A stretch of DNA of 64,000 nucleotides from Primula veris (taxonomy: Eukaryota > Streptophyta > Magnoliopsida > Ericales > Primulaceae). Under the pieces are notes generated by a model that was not told the DNA's origin, did not search any database, and worked only from the letters and a program-made list of their open reading frames with translations. How positions within the stretch are numbered: position 1 is the first letter of the stretch; every line of letters begins with the position of its first letter. The stretch covers positions 31,822,795-31,886,794 of the forward strand of contig OY821740.1 in assembly GCA_963682055.1 (NCBI GenBank). Reading direction: 5' to 3'. The translations under genes and the position numbers were made by a program. Shown piece after piece: positions 10,101-20,639 of the stretch.

Positions 10101-11935
10101 GAGCAACATACCAAAGGATGATAACAAGGGTATGTCGAGATCATATAGGGAAGACGATGGAGGTATACATAGACGACATGGTCGTCAAGAGCGAAAAGGC
10201 CACATCCCACCTCCAAGACATTAAAGACGTCTTCCAAACGTTGGGCGAGCACAAACTAAAGCTCAACGCAAGCAAGTGTTCATTTGGCATCAGCAAAGGG
10301 AAATTCTTGGGGCATATGGTTAGCCGACGAGGAATAGAGGCTAATCCCGATCAAATAACGGCTCTACGGAACCTTGCAGCGCCCAAGAATAAGAAACAGG
10401 TACAAGAGCTCACGGGAATGATGGCAGCATTGAGCAGGTTCATTAGCCGATCCGCAGACAAGGGACGGCCATTTTTTGAATCACTCAAGAAGGATAGAAA
10501 ATTCGTCTGGGACCCGGAATGTGAGGCTTCATTCAACAATCTCAAAGAATACTTGAGGACACTGCCACTGCTAGTAAGGCCGAACAAAGGAGACGTTCTG
10601 GCATGCTACCTAGCAGTTTCCACTACAGCTGTGAGCGCAGTTATCCTAAGGGAAGAAGGTCGCGAACAATTTCCGATCTATTTCGTCAGCAAGACTCTGG
10701 TCGAAGCCGAAACACGTTACCTACCATTGAAAAAGCTGTGTCTGGCATTGGTCGTCGCCACCAGGAAGTTGCCGCACTATTTCATAGCTCATCAGGTCCG
10801 GGTATACACGAAATTTCATATCAAAGAGTCACTTCGACGGACGGACATTAGCGGTCGAGTTGCCGCCTGGGGGGTCGAACTATCCCAATTTCATATCGAG
10901 TTCGTACCCCGCCATGCCATAAAGGGACAAGTCCTGGCCGATTTCGTCACGGAGTTCACCGAAGGCTACGATGAGCCTTTGGCACTCTCCCCACAATCAC
11001 ACTGGCAGATACACGTCGACGGATCAGCCACCAAGGACGGATCTGGAGCAGGGATCGTCCTAAAGTCTAGAGAGGGAGCAATCATCGAAAAAAGCATAAA
11101 ACTGGGCTTCCGAGCTACCAACAATGAGGCAGAGTACGAAGCCATGATAAATAGCATGCTCATTGCCCGGTCCCTCGGATGCTCCCACTTAATTGCAAGC
11201 TCAGACTCCATGCTCATCGTCAATCAAGCCATCGGCGAGTACCAAGCCAAAGATGACAGAATGATCCTCTACCAAGAGAAAGTCCAAAGCTTGATGGCAA
11301 CCTTCGAACAGTGCGAGTTAATAAGAATCAATCGCACCGAAAATGCACATGCCGATGCCTTGGCCACCCTAGCCTCGACATTAACATTGACTGACACCCG
11401 GTCGATCACAGTGGAACTACTGCCAACCCCGAGCATAATTAAAAGGGTAGACCGAGTGACATCAATACAGTACGAACTAGGTTGGATGGAGGACATGACT
11501 CGTTATCTGCGAAATGGAACGCTTCCGGCCGACAAGATAAAAGCGCTGAAAATTACAAGAAAAGCTCCTCGCTTCTGGCTATCCGAGGACGATAAACTAT
11601 ACAAATCCAGTTACCGGGGACCCTACCTACTGTGCGTCCCGACCGAGCTACAACTGCCGGTCTTGGAGGAAATCCACGAAGGATCCTGCGGAGCACACAT
11701 CAAAGGGCGATCCCTTGCAAACAAGGCAGTGACCCAAGGATATTGGTGGCCCTATATCAAGCGAGAAGCCGATGCATACGTCCAACGTTGCGACAAATGC
11801 CAACGATTCGCCAAGATACCACGGCTCCCATCATCTATGATGACCCCGGTATCGGCACCATGGCCGTTCGCTCAATGGGCAATTGATTTAGTCGGTAAAC
11901 TCCCAAGAGCACCTGGGAGTGTGGAATATCTATAG
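7190..11935 (+). pseudogene. gag-pol: gag-pol polyprotein of copy B (broken in integrase)
   Basis: 1,581-aa frame. Visible parts in order: gag core around residue 228 (WYHNLPRGS); CHHC knuckle at about 478-493 (FCAYHEDHGHLTEHC); aspartic protease motif DQGAS at about 616; reverse transcriptase with FLDAYSGYHQ at about 927 and catalytic YIDDM at about 992; RNase H of the gypsy type near 1,140-1,220. A second, additional RNase H follows (HVDGSATKDG at about 1,275, NNEAEYEA at about 1,310). Last is the integrase zinc finger at about 1,494-1,541 (H..H..C..C, ending CDKCQRF). The frame hits TAG at 11,933-11,935, just before the first catalytic Asp of the integrase core, because of a one-base shift. 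Sense strand; expressed from the LTR promoter if at all. Confidence 0.95.
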
Positions 11936-12732
11936 TCGCGACGGATTATTTCACCAAATGGGTCGAAGCTAAACCCCTCCGAGAAATCAAAGCCAGCAAC
12001 GTCAAACAATTCATTTGGGAATACATCATTACTAGGTTCGGTATACCGTACGCTATCGTCGCCGACAACGGAACCCAGTTCAAAGATGCCAATTTACAGC
12101 TATGGTACGAGGAACTAGGTATCCGAAAATTCTATTCGACGCCGACATACCCACAAGGAAACGGGCAAGCCGAAGTGTCAAACCGAACAATATTAGACGG
12201 CATCAAGACCACCCTTGAACAAGCAAAGGGGAGGTGGCCCGAGCGGCTACTCAACGTTCTATGGTCGTGCCGCACTACACCAAAGACGGGCACCAAGGAA
12301 ACCCTGTTTAGCTTAGCGTACGGTGTCGAGGCCATCATACCGACAGAAATCGGGCTACCCACGCTCCGAACGACTCTAGTCGAGCAGGGAAACAATGAAC
12401 AAAGAATGAGAGAAGAGCTAGACATGATAGACGAGAAACGAGAGATAGCAGCCCTTACCCTAGCCAAGTACCAACAAAGCGTGAAACAAACTTATGACAA
12501 GAGAGTACGAGGATCCAAAGAATTCACGGTAGGAGAACTAGTGCTGCGACGAGTGACGGTCTATACCCGCAACGAAATACATGGCAAACTAAGCCCTACC
12601 TGGGAAGGCCCATACGAAATCGTCAAGCAAACGAGTCCAGTCTCTTACAAAATCAAAAGCGTACTGTTCGCCAATAGCAGAGGGGAAAAGAATTCTTGGA
12701 ATGTGGCTAACCTAAAGAAGTACTACGTATAG
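11932..12732 (+). pseudogene. pol: Integrase core and C-terminus of copy B (shifted frame)
   Basis: Directly after the TAG at 11,933 the integrase core continues in another frame. It has the first catalytic Asp in TDYFTKW, the second in ADNGTQF and the Glu in GQAEVSNRT. The frame stays open to TAG at 12,730-12,732, ending NLKKYYV. The C-terminal region has the usual basic domain (LRRVTVYTR, GKLSPTWEGPY) and no chromodomain, which fits the Tat lineage. An ATG at 12,175 lies inside the core and is unlikely to be a real start. Confidence 0.9.
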
Positions 12733-12841
12733 GCAATCTTCCGAGTACAGGTGCCATCTTACCCCTCCTACTTAATGGCATTATCTTTCGTATTTTTGAA
12801 TGAATAAAATATATTATCATGCTGTCTAGCAAATGCGAATG
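12733..12841. other. Short spacer after pol
   Basis: Between the pol stop and the first tandem array; includes GAATGAATAAAATATATT, which could hold a polyadenylation signal. Confidence 0.3.
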
Positions 12842-13757
12842 AAATTCCGTAAATGGCGTGTTTTCAAAGGAACGTCTAGGACTATTATGAAATTCCCAAC
12901 ATGGCCGAAGTGTCTAGGAATACTATGAAGTTCCGTAAATGGCGTGTTTTCAAAGGAACGTCTAGGACTATTATGAAATTCCCAACATGGCCGAAGTGCC
13001 AGGGAATACTATGAAGTTCCGTAAATGGCGTGTTTTCAAAGGAACGTCTAGGACTATTATGAAATTCCCAACATGGCCGAAGTGCCTAGGAATACTATGA
13101 AGTTCCGTAAATGGCGTGTTTTCAAAGGAACGTCTAGGACTATTATGAAATTCCCAACATGGCCGAAGTGCCTAGGAATACTATGAAGTTCCGTAAATGG
13201 CGTGTTTTCAAAGGAACGTCTAGGACTATTATGAAATTCCCAACATGGCCGAAGTGCCTAGGAATACTATGAAGTTCCGTAAATGGCGTGTTTTCAAAGG
13301 AACGTCTAGGACTATTATGAAATTCCCAACATGGCCGAAGTGCCAGGGAATACTATGAAGTTCCGTAAATGGCGTGTTTTCAAAGGAACGTCTAGGACTA
13401 TTATGAAATTCCCAACATGGCCGAAGTGCCTAGGAATACTATGAAGTTCCGTAAATGCCGTGTTTTCAAAGGAACGTCTAGGACTATTATGAAATTCCCA
13501 ACATGGCCGAAGTGCCAGGGAATACTATGAAGTTCCGTAAATGGCGTGTTTTCAAAGGAACGTCTAGGACTATTATGAAATTCCCAACATGGCCGAAGTG
13601 CCTAGGAATACTATGAAGTTCCGTAAATGGCGTGTTTTCAAAGGAACGTCTAGGACTATTATGAAATTCCCAACATGGCCAAAGTGCCAAGGAATACTAT
13701 GAAGTTCCGTAAATGGCGTATTTTCAAAGGAACGCCTAGGAATACTATGAAATTCAT
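12842..13757. repeat. Tandem array 1, 86-bp unit, ~10.5 copies
   Basis: Units start at 12842, 12928, 13014, 13100, 13186, 13272, 13358, 13444, 13530, 13616 and 13702, exactly 86 bp apart. The last is shortened. Copies differ at only a few sites (for example GTGTCTAGG, GTGCCAGGG and GTGCCTAGG). Each unit contains two related halves: CTATGAAGTTCC..ATGG and TTATGAAATTCC..ATGG. Variable tandem arrays in this position are known for Tat-lineage elements and can seed satellite DNA. Short open frames across it are by-products of the repeat. Confidence 0.97.
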
Positions 13758-13876
13758 ATGCAGGTACAATGCAAGGAATAATTCAGGTCCACATTACGAC
13801 GGCGATACGATACAAAAGGGCAAACACAATGAAAGAGAATCAATCTAAACAATGAAATATCAGCAAGAAGCATATC

Positions 13877-14160
13877 CAAAACAGGAATAACGAAATAGCA
13901 AATGAATCAGCAAGGAAAAGTCGATCCAATCAATCAAATAGCAATATGACAATGGAAAGGTACAAAACAGGAATAACGAAATGACAAATGAATCAGCAAG
14001 GAAAAATCGATCCAATCAATCAAATAGCAATACGACAATGGAAAGGTCCAAAACAGGAATAACGAAATAGCAAATGAATCAGCAAGGAAAAATCGATCCA
14101 ATCAATCAAATAGCAATATGATAATGGAAAGGTACAAAACAGGAATAAAGAAAAAACACA
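13877..14160. repeat. Tandem array 2, also 86-bp unit, ~3.3 copies
   Basis: AAACAGGAATAACGAAATAG recurs with its ACAGG at 13881, 13967, 14053 and 14139, spacing 86 bp. Within a unit AAATAGCA occurs twice, 43 bp apart (13893 and 13936), so the base period is 43 bp. The sequence is not obviously related to array 1. Confidence 0.93.
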
Positions 14161-14220
14161 AATAGTCCTCGCCCGCATTACGGAGGCAACAAGAAGATCA
14201 TCGACACTAAAGAAACTCAT

Positions 14221-14880
14221 TTAAGAAGAGCTACTACAGGAGGAGCACGACGGTAATTGACCAAGCTCAATCTCTTCGTCATCCGTCGTCGTATCCCCAT
14301 CGGACTCATCACCATCAAAACGCTCCTCAGAAATAAGGGCATCAAAATTGGTCGTATGAGCTCCAACGCAAGTCAGCGTCTGAAGCCGCGCGTTGAACTC
14401 GGCTTCTTTAGCGAGCTCGTGAGCATCCGAGGCCGCTTTACGGCGATCATCGTCGAAGGGGAGATTACGGCGAGCTTCGATCATAACCGCGGAAGCATCG
14501 TATCTGGTTCGGGACAAACGGAAATATTTCACCAACACGTTGGCTTTGGTTACCAACAGCTTTAATTTGCCGAATTATTTGTCCTTTGCACGCCAATATC
14601 GATCCAAACGACGCTCCTGAACCTCAACAACATGCTCGGCACGACGAACGTATTCTCGAAAAGAGGCCGCCTGAGTTTTCAGCTTGGTCCGAAGTCGAGC
14701 ACATTGGTCGGTCAACTTGACATTTTTGCCCATCAAAACGATGTAAGGCCACTTGTCAGGCACCTCACTAGCCACACCAGATGAGACCTCGTCCCGGGCA
14801 GCCCCAGTAGGTCCTAACCCTGGGCTAACTAGGCATGGAGAACCAGCCTGGTGCGACGTAGTAGCGTGTGCCTATAAAAA
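14221..14880 (-). pseudogene. Degenerate antisense exon, coiled-coil protein with acidic-serine tail
   Basis: On the minus strand a pyrimidine-rich tract ending TTATAG (about 14,868-14,880) looks like a splice acceptor. An open frame follows it. The first part has PDKWPYIVLMGK and a charged helix (RRAEHVVEVQERRLDRYWRA). One TAA at 14,575-14,577 interrupts the frame. It then continues without shift through KYFRLSRTRYDAS to an acidic stretch (DGDESDGDTTTDDEE) and a Ser/Cys tail ending at 14,221. The single stop suggests one nonsense mutation. It could be the last exon of the larger antisense gene upstream or a separate gene. Confidence 0.55.
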
Positions 14881-15001
14881 AAAATGGGGAAGAACGAGAA
14901 GAGATGAATATACAACCGCAAGAAACGGAAAGACGAAAATAGAAAAAACGAATATTTCCATACAAGCTACAAATAAAACAACAAAACCAGCTACTCGATT
15001 A

Positions 15002-15594
15002 TTAATCCGATAACCCATCGACAGACGCCGAGGTCTCTACTACATCGGCGAAATGAATATCTCGCAATGAAGCAATTTACGTCCCCAAGTGCTCACGAAC
15101 AACCGCATCGAGTCGGTTCAAGGCAGTAGTGGTCTCGGTTACTCCGGCCGTCGCATCAACCTGCGCTCAGCCCGGGAAACGCCACTCATCCCTTTTACAT
15201 GCTCCAGCACCTCTAAAGCGCGGACTCGGGCCCAATAAGCTTTGGCAAAGGATAGCAGCAGGTCCGCATCCTCGAAAACGGCCCCTAGGACCAAGTTCAA
15301 GCTCGTCACACGACCTCGGGCATCATCACGAGAACGTCGTAAGGCATCGAGAAGTTCCTTCGCTTTACCCTTATTCACCGTATAATGGGCAGTATTTTTG
15401 CTGAATCTCTCTCCCAAGTCACGTAACCGAATAGACAAGTTTGCAATGTGAATATCCACATCCTCGACTTTATGACGAGCAGAATTCAGTTCAGCAATTA
15501 GGGTAGCCTTAGATCTTTCCAGATTATCTATAACGCCACCTACACTACGACTAGGCGAGGTCCAGACCACCACAGCAAGGGGGTTATTTGGTAC
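15002..15594 (-). pseudogene. Probable further exon of the antisense gene, frameshifted coiled coil
   Basis: A splice acceptor TATTGTCAG precedes 15,594. The frame reads VPNNPLAVVVW, then a long charged helix (IDNLERSKATLIAELNSARH). Near 15,165 the frame shifts by one base: downstream, coding-like sequence continues in another frame (VTETTTALNRLDAVVREHL). It is broken by a TAA at 15,077-15,079 and ends at TAA 15,002-15,004. Both the phase-0 acceptor and a phase-0 CAG|GTGGAA donor at 15,813 would join it to the exon upstream, but that donor is weak. Taken as a decayed 3' exon. Confidence 0.5.
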
Positions 15595-15801
15595 CTGACA
15601 ATATTTTGTTTTCACATCCTTCAAAATATGACGACCCTCAAAAGAAAGTAATCCGAGAAGGCCCAACAGAAAGAAAAAACAATACCTATATTATCACTTT
15701 CCCAAAAGAATATGTTTCTAGATACAAAAGAGACCCACAATTCTACTACCAAAAGACTACACAAAAACCACAAAAATATATATATACTGTCAGAAAAATG
15801 G

Positions 15802-18338
15802 TCAAGGTTCCACCTGATGAGATGCGGGTGGGGGAGTAACAGTAGCATCAGGTCGAGGAGTGGACGTGGCCGACGTAAAATGAGGACGGAGCGCTGTTGA
15901 AATTGTCTGCCCCGGTAGCCGGGAAAGCTCCTCTTCACGAAGATTCGCCCAATCTAAGGGTTTCGGCGGTGCACCATGCGGACAGGGATACACCAACTCC
16001 GACCACGCCCTATCCGACACAGGAACATTCGCGAAATTGAGCGCCCGCACATGAGCGCAATAAACGGAGAAATTAGCCATCATTGCTAACCTTGTCCGCT
16101 CCTCCGCCTGTGCCGTTTTCAGAGCGGCCACCTTAGCCTTTTCGGCTTCCACGTCCTCCGCCAGCAGCAAGTTCTCGTCCTCTAGTTGGTCATACTTAAC
16201 GACCAGGCTCTCTTTTTCAGCCTTCAACTTCTCGACATCCTCGGTCATGTGCAGAAAATCCACAGACAGTTTGTCATAATTATCGCCCAGGGTATTATTC
16301 TCGGCGACCAGTTTCTCTTTCTCGGCCTCGAAAGCCGCAAGCAGATCTTTTATCTTCTGATCGTTCTCCTCAACTATGGCCTTCTTCTCGGCCACCAGCT
16401 TCTCTTTATCAGCCCCTAGAGCTCCCAGCTGATCCCGTAACGCCACGGTACACAAGGCGATCTGCACTTCAAAACATCAGATTCCAAGCAAAATACGAGT
16501 ACCAAACCTATATAACAAAATACGAGCATCATGGTATATATTACAAAATACGCGCTCAACATACCCGTAGCGCATCCGCGTTGGCCTGCTCTATAACCGA
16601 CATTGTGGGCAGAGCAGCTATTTTTTCTGCATCCTTGAAAGCAAGGGGTTTCAGAGCAGTATACCCCATCTTCAAGGTTCGAGGTTGCCCCAACAGCTCA
16701 CCTCTGCACCGATCAATGTAACGGGTCATTGCAATCCCGTCCACCAACATCTCCTCGGGTCTGTCGAGAGCCTCATCCTCGACACCCGTCACAACATCCA
16801 CGGCACTCTCCTTGCCGACCTCCACTTCCACCCCCACGTCCTCTAAATGATCAATCTCAGGGGCCCTATGCTCGATCTCTTCCTCAGTACGGACGGGCGA
16901 GCAAACGGGCAGATCTTTCGGATCCTCGTTAGGGATAGGCGAGATGACAGGTAAGGTCATCGTATCCTCCCCCATGTTAGTCAAAAGGTTCATATGTCCG
17001 AATACATCGTCGATCGACCCCTGAAACACAATAATACCCATGGACCGGGCAAGAGCGAGGGTAATCAATGGAGAAGTCAGTGGCTGAAACAAGATAACTA
17101 ATAAAGCAAAGCACTAAAGAACAAAACGACAACAATCAAAAGACAAGAAAATCAAAATACATATACACATACATCGCCCGGCGCAGAGGCATCCTCGGTG
17201 GTATCCCCTTGAGAAGCAGCAAACACCCCCTCGCCCGAGCCAACGTTAGCATCCTCCTCGGTAACCGATGTATCGGTTCCCCTAGCCCTCTTCGTTGTTC
17301 CAACGGCAGGGTCAGATGCACGACGCTTAGAACGAACGGCTTTTTTCCCAAGCCGAGCAGCACTTCGAGCCCGGACCACTTTCAAGAATTCCTCCTCGGG
17401 CTCTTTGGGGATCTCGGGTGCAGGATTCCCCTTGGTCACCGACCCCATAGGGTAACCGAGCAGCATGGGAGCAGTACGACACGTAGGATCCGGCGTCGGT
17501 CCAGGCCCCCACCATTTCCAAAGAGCTAACAGAGCCTCTACATTGGGAGCGCCGAGGTCTGGCATAGTGGGAGCATTGGTAGCCGGTCCAGGAATCTGGT
17601 GACCCGCACAACCCCATTCACCAGAAGCAATAACAACACCAAGATTACGCTCTTTGTTGGTATCCGGCAAACCGATAACGAGCCGGCAAAAGGCACGCAA
17701 GGTCTTCAAATACGAGCTGCGACGCTCAAAGCTCAAACTATAGACTCCGAAGACGTCCTTTAGTTCAATCGCTATTCCGGACAACTCCGATAACCTTTGG
17801 ATACCATTTAGAGTACGGTAACCATTTAGGGCCAGTTGGGCCGGAGCAATCTGGACGGCCTCAAAGAACGAAGCCACCCAGTTTGTAAAAGGAAGTCGAA
17901 GACCCCCAGTAAATAATGTCGAAGAGCGCACGGCTACCTCGCCGGCAGGAACAAATCCCAGCACCTCCTCGTCAGAAATAGGAAGCCGAATGTGTATGGT
18001 GTCGGGTATTCCGGCGAGTTCCTTAAAATCCTTTTCCACGAATGTGCCAACTTGGGCCACACTTTGGGTCAGAATTTCCTATCCAAACATCATCAAAATT
18101 CCATCAATATACTAACCAAATACGCAAACCAGAACCACATCAATATAACGAGAGCTACCCCCCCCCCCCCCACTCACATTAACCAAGTACATAAGAATCA
18201 TCAGACATATATAGACAACCTGGACCATATACCAACGCCACATCTATGACCACAACGACAAATCAAATACAACCCCTAACAAAAAAAAAAAAAGAAAAGA
18301 GGGGGAGGGGAGAATGAAAAAACACTTACAGTTATCAT
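15802..18338 (-). CDS. Intron-bearing antisense gene, putative gypsy-type transposon (PF04195-like) domain protein
   Basis: Predicted exons (minus strand): 18338-18330, 18078-17173, 17083-16565 and 16461-15802. Introns are GTAAGTG...TAG, GTATGTG...CAG, GTATGTT...CAG, all phase 0, and the total is 697 codons plus stop. The tiny first exon encodes three residues (MIT). Exon 2 holds the domain: LPFTNWVASFFEAVQIAPAQ, then a helix with LKDVFGVYSL. This pattern matches the plant 'putative gypsy type transposon' family. A basic patch follows (KKAVRSKRRA, nuclear-signal-like). Exon 3 is acidic. Exon 4 is a long coiled coil (KEKLVAE repeats) with a Pro-rich tail. It is antisense to gag-pol, convergent with it across the arrays. 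Function unknown. Confidence 0.72.
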
Positions 18339-18340
18339 TA
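18146..18340. repeat. Homopolymer and simple-sequence stretch
   Basis: A run of about 14 C (near 18,158-18,171) and an A-rich run near 18,280, inside predicted intron 1 of the antisense gene. Confidence 0.6.
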
Positions 18341-19045
18341 TGAGCAAGCAAGCGAGAACAGCAGCAAGTCTTTCAACAAAACCACGAAACCCTAGATCAA
18401 GCGGCCGAACGTTTTTCCTTTTTGGCGGGAAGAATATACTTTAGAGAGAGAGACAAATATTTTCTTCAGCAAATTTTGTGATAAAAACAAAAAGGATTAC
18501 TTGGCACAGTATAAAGGAGTGGAGTCACAAAAAGAATAAAATAATAACCGTACTTTCGTGTGAAAGAGGTTTACCTTTTTTTCCAACCATACAAAAGTCA
18601 ACAACCGCTGCTATTTTTAACATATAAACGCTCCAGATTTTGCCACGTCAGAGCATATCCCACTACCCAAGGCAGTTCACATCATTACACCTAAATAAAC
18701 GGCCAATGGACCCTACCACGAAAAGCTTCCCCAATACGCTACCAATATTATCACACCGAGAATGTCCCCCGAGAAAGTTCCTCGACTCCCAAGCATTTCT
18801 TACCCAAAGGGCATACCGAACAAGGTGGACGAAGACCGTTTCTAGCTTGACGGCATGAAGCATCAAGTCTAACAACGCTCTCCGGGGGGATTAACCGGGC
18901 ACATTCTTCGGTGTATACTGAGAAACATCAAATAAAATAGAATAGACAAAATCAAGTGCAAAACAAGTTTTATTCTTCCACAAAGGGGGAAAACACAAAC
19001 AATACAACAGAAAAAGAAAAATTTTACAAGAAAATACACCCCATC
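18339..19045. other. Upstream region of the spliced antisense gene
   Basis: No convincing coding sequence. Overlapping short frames at 18,640-18,875 on both strands lack promoter and similarity. It should contain the promoter of the gene starting at 18,338 and the 3' end of the gene at 19,046. Confidence 0.5.
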
Positions 19046-19408
19046 CTACTTTTTCGAACTACCCCCCATATCAACATCCTTCTTCGCCAAGAGTTCCTCC
19101 AGACGCTCTTTTTCCCTAACCAACCGAGAAATCGCCATCTCAGCCTGTTTCAAGGCGTAAGACTGAGACTCGCATTTTTGCTCGGCCTTGAAACGAGCAG
19201 TGCCCTCCTCGTCCCAATATTGTTTAAACGTCCTCACTTCAGTCCGAGCACACATGAGATCATGTTTCAGCCATGACATCTCAATTTCTTTTAGTTGAAT
19301 AGGAGTCAAATCCTCCTCACCAAAACCAGGGGGACGAGGTAGCAAAAAAGTAGGCTCCTCTTCCATAAGGGCTTTCTTTTTGGAGGCAGACATAGTGATG
19401 GGAGTCAT
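19046..19408 (-). CDS. Antisense short coiled-coil protein, copy B, gene 5
   Basis: The first true ATG gives 120 aa (MTPITMSASKKKAL). After a Pro-rich segment (LLPRPPGFGEEDLTP) there is a single long charged helix (ISRLVREKERLEELLAKKD). It ends MGGSSKK, a Ser/Lys tail like that of the other short antisense proteins (SSSK, PSTK). A TATA box (TCTATAAATGC, minus strand, about 19,490-19,500) lies about 85 bp upstream. No known family; probably a coiled-coil multimer. Confidence 0.65.
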   Translation of the reverse strand: MTPITMSASKKKALMEEEPTFLLPRPPGFGEEDLTPIQLKEIEMSWLKHDLMCARTEVRTFKQYWDEEGTARFKAEQKCESQSYALKQAEMAISRLVREKERLEELLAKKDVDMGGSSKK

Positions 19409-19489
19409 CTCAAACAAAAGCAAGTTAGAAGAAACAAATTATAAAACAAGAGAGAGGAAGAATTGGTAATGAGATACAGGCAATAGGGA

Positions 19490-19500
19490 GCATTTATAGA
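19490..19500 (-). promoter_or_regulatory. TATA box of antisense gene 5
   Basis: Minus strand TCTATAAATGC, about 85 bp before the ATG at 19,408. It overlaps the stop of the upstream antisense frame. Confidence 0.45.
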
Positions 19501-20096
19501 TAATCAAAAGGCACAAAGTACGAAGCGTTACAATGGTTCACAAGACAGGCACGAGATACGAAAAGGTGCAACTGATTCATCAAATACAGAAAAGAAAACA
19601 CAAATTGCAAAAAGGGAAATACATAAGAAAACCAGCCCAATTTAAGGATCAATGGGTGGAAAAACCGAACTGCCAGACCGAGAGAAAGCAAAACGAGCTC
19701 GTTGTTCATGGCGAACAAATTGTCATTCTCCGAGGAGAGCTCGTTGTTCTCCGTGGTAAGAACCCTGACGCGTTCCACGAGCCGAGCATTCTTTACCATT
19801 ATGCTAGCAAGAACTTGAGGAGAGTTATCAAACTCATCTTGAGCATGTTCCCAAATCTCCTCGGCATCATACCAGGAGTTGGCCAGATGATTTCTCTGTA
19901 ACAACAAGTGATCGAGCTGGCGACTCAGTGCCGAAATCTCGGTCCACTTCACCGTCTCTTCAGGATGAGAGCCGAACAAGCTCAAGGCCAAAACGCCATA
20001 CTCTTTCTCAAGCCTTGCCATCCGACTGCGGACCCGAGATACCTCAGTGTCCAAGCCCTTCATCTGAGCATGATATTTCACCACAGGTCCAGACAT
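19494..20096 (-). CDS. Antisense short coiled-coil protein, copy B, gene 4
   Basis: 200-aa frame starting MSGPVVKYHAQMKG, the same MSGP start as the gene at 21,144-21,437. Residues up to about 135 form a charged helical protein (RVRSRMARLEKEYG; TTENNELSSENDNLF). The last 65 residues turn abruptly hydrophobic (WFSYVFPFLQFVFSFLYLM), unlike its relatives. The frame stops only inside the next gene's TATA box. A frameshift near 19,690 or read-through into the 3' UTR is the likely cause. A TATA box (TTCTATAAGTAC, about 20,195-20,206) lies about 100 bp upstream. Confidence 0.55.
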   Translation of the reverse strand: MSGPVVKYHAQMKGLDTEVSRVRSRMARLEKEYGVLALSLFGSHPEETVKWTEISALSRQLDHLLLQRNHLANSWYDAEEIWEHAQDEFDNSPQVLASIMVKNARLVERVRVLTTENNELSSENDNLFAMNNELVLLSLGLAVRFFHPLILKLGWFSYVFPFLQFVFSFLYLMNQLHLFVSRACLVNHCNASYFVPFDYL

Positions 20097-20194
20097 TCTG
20101 TGAAATTGTTATAGTACGGAAGAAAATAAGAGGCTGAGGGAGAAATAAGCAATAAAAGAAAAATGAGAGATGATAAACTACTAAAGAAAAGAGA

Positions 20195-20206
20195 AGTACT
20201 TATAGA
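20195..20206 (-). promoter_or_regulatory. TATA box of antisense gene 4
   Basis: Minus strand TTCTATAAGTAC, about 100 bp upstream of the ATG at 20,096. Confidence 0.4.
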
Positions 20207-20443
20207 ACGAAGATAGCACGATATTTCCTAACAATACTTGGGAGCGTGCACCTATGATTGACAACGTGAGGGATAGGTCTACAGTCCAGCAAGAAATAAA
20301 GATACAAGATGCTCAAAAGGTCCACATACCAACAAACCACAAATTCAACAATAAGAAGAGGTACAAGATAAAGGTGCAAAAATAGAAGGGCAAATATAAT
20401 TTTCATTAATAAAGATGGGATATATCATTGTTCATTACATCAG

Positions 20444-20575
20444 AGTACATCCGAAAAGAAAATCTATTACATCCGAAAAGGAAATCTGTTACATCCGAAA
20501 AGGAAATCTATTACATCCGACAAGAAAATATGTTACATCCGAGATAAAGATCTATTACGTCCGAGAAGGGCTAGT
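20444..20575. repeat. 22-bp tandem repeat, ~6 copies
   Basis: Units of the type TTACATCCGAAAAGGAAATCT repeat every 22 bp with increasing drift to the right (GACAAGAAAATA, GAGATAAAGATC). Confidence 0.88.
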
Positions 20576-20639
20576 ACAGAAGATCAGGCAAAGAAGATCG
20601 ACAACATCAGCAAATCAGGCGAACAGCAGGAAACGAAGG

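Noticed and set aside
13487..13690. 67-aa frame in the 86-bp array
   Set aside because: The peptide is itself a repeat imposed by the tandem DNA; period 86 is not a multiple of three, so it cannot persist.
12842..13757. Array considered as a CRISPR-like structure
   Set aside because: It is a continuous head-to-tail repeat with no unique spacers, inside a plant retrotransposon.
15621..15938. 105-aa minus-strand frame overlapping the antisense gene
   Set aside because: Different frame from the coiled-coil exon, mostly intron 4 sequence; hydrophobic composition comes from pyrimidine-rich intron DNA.
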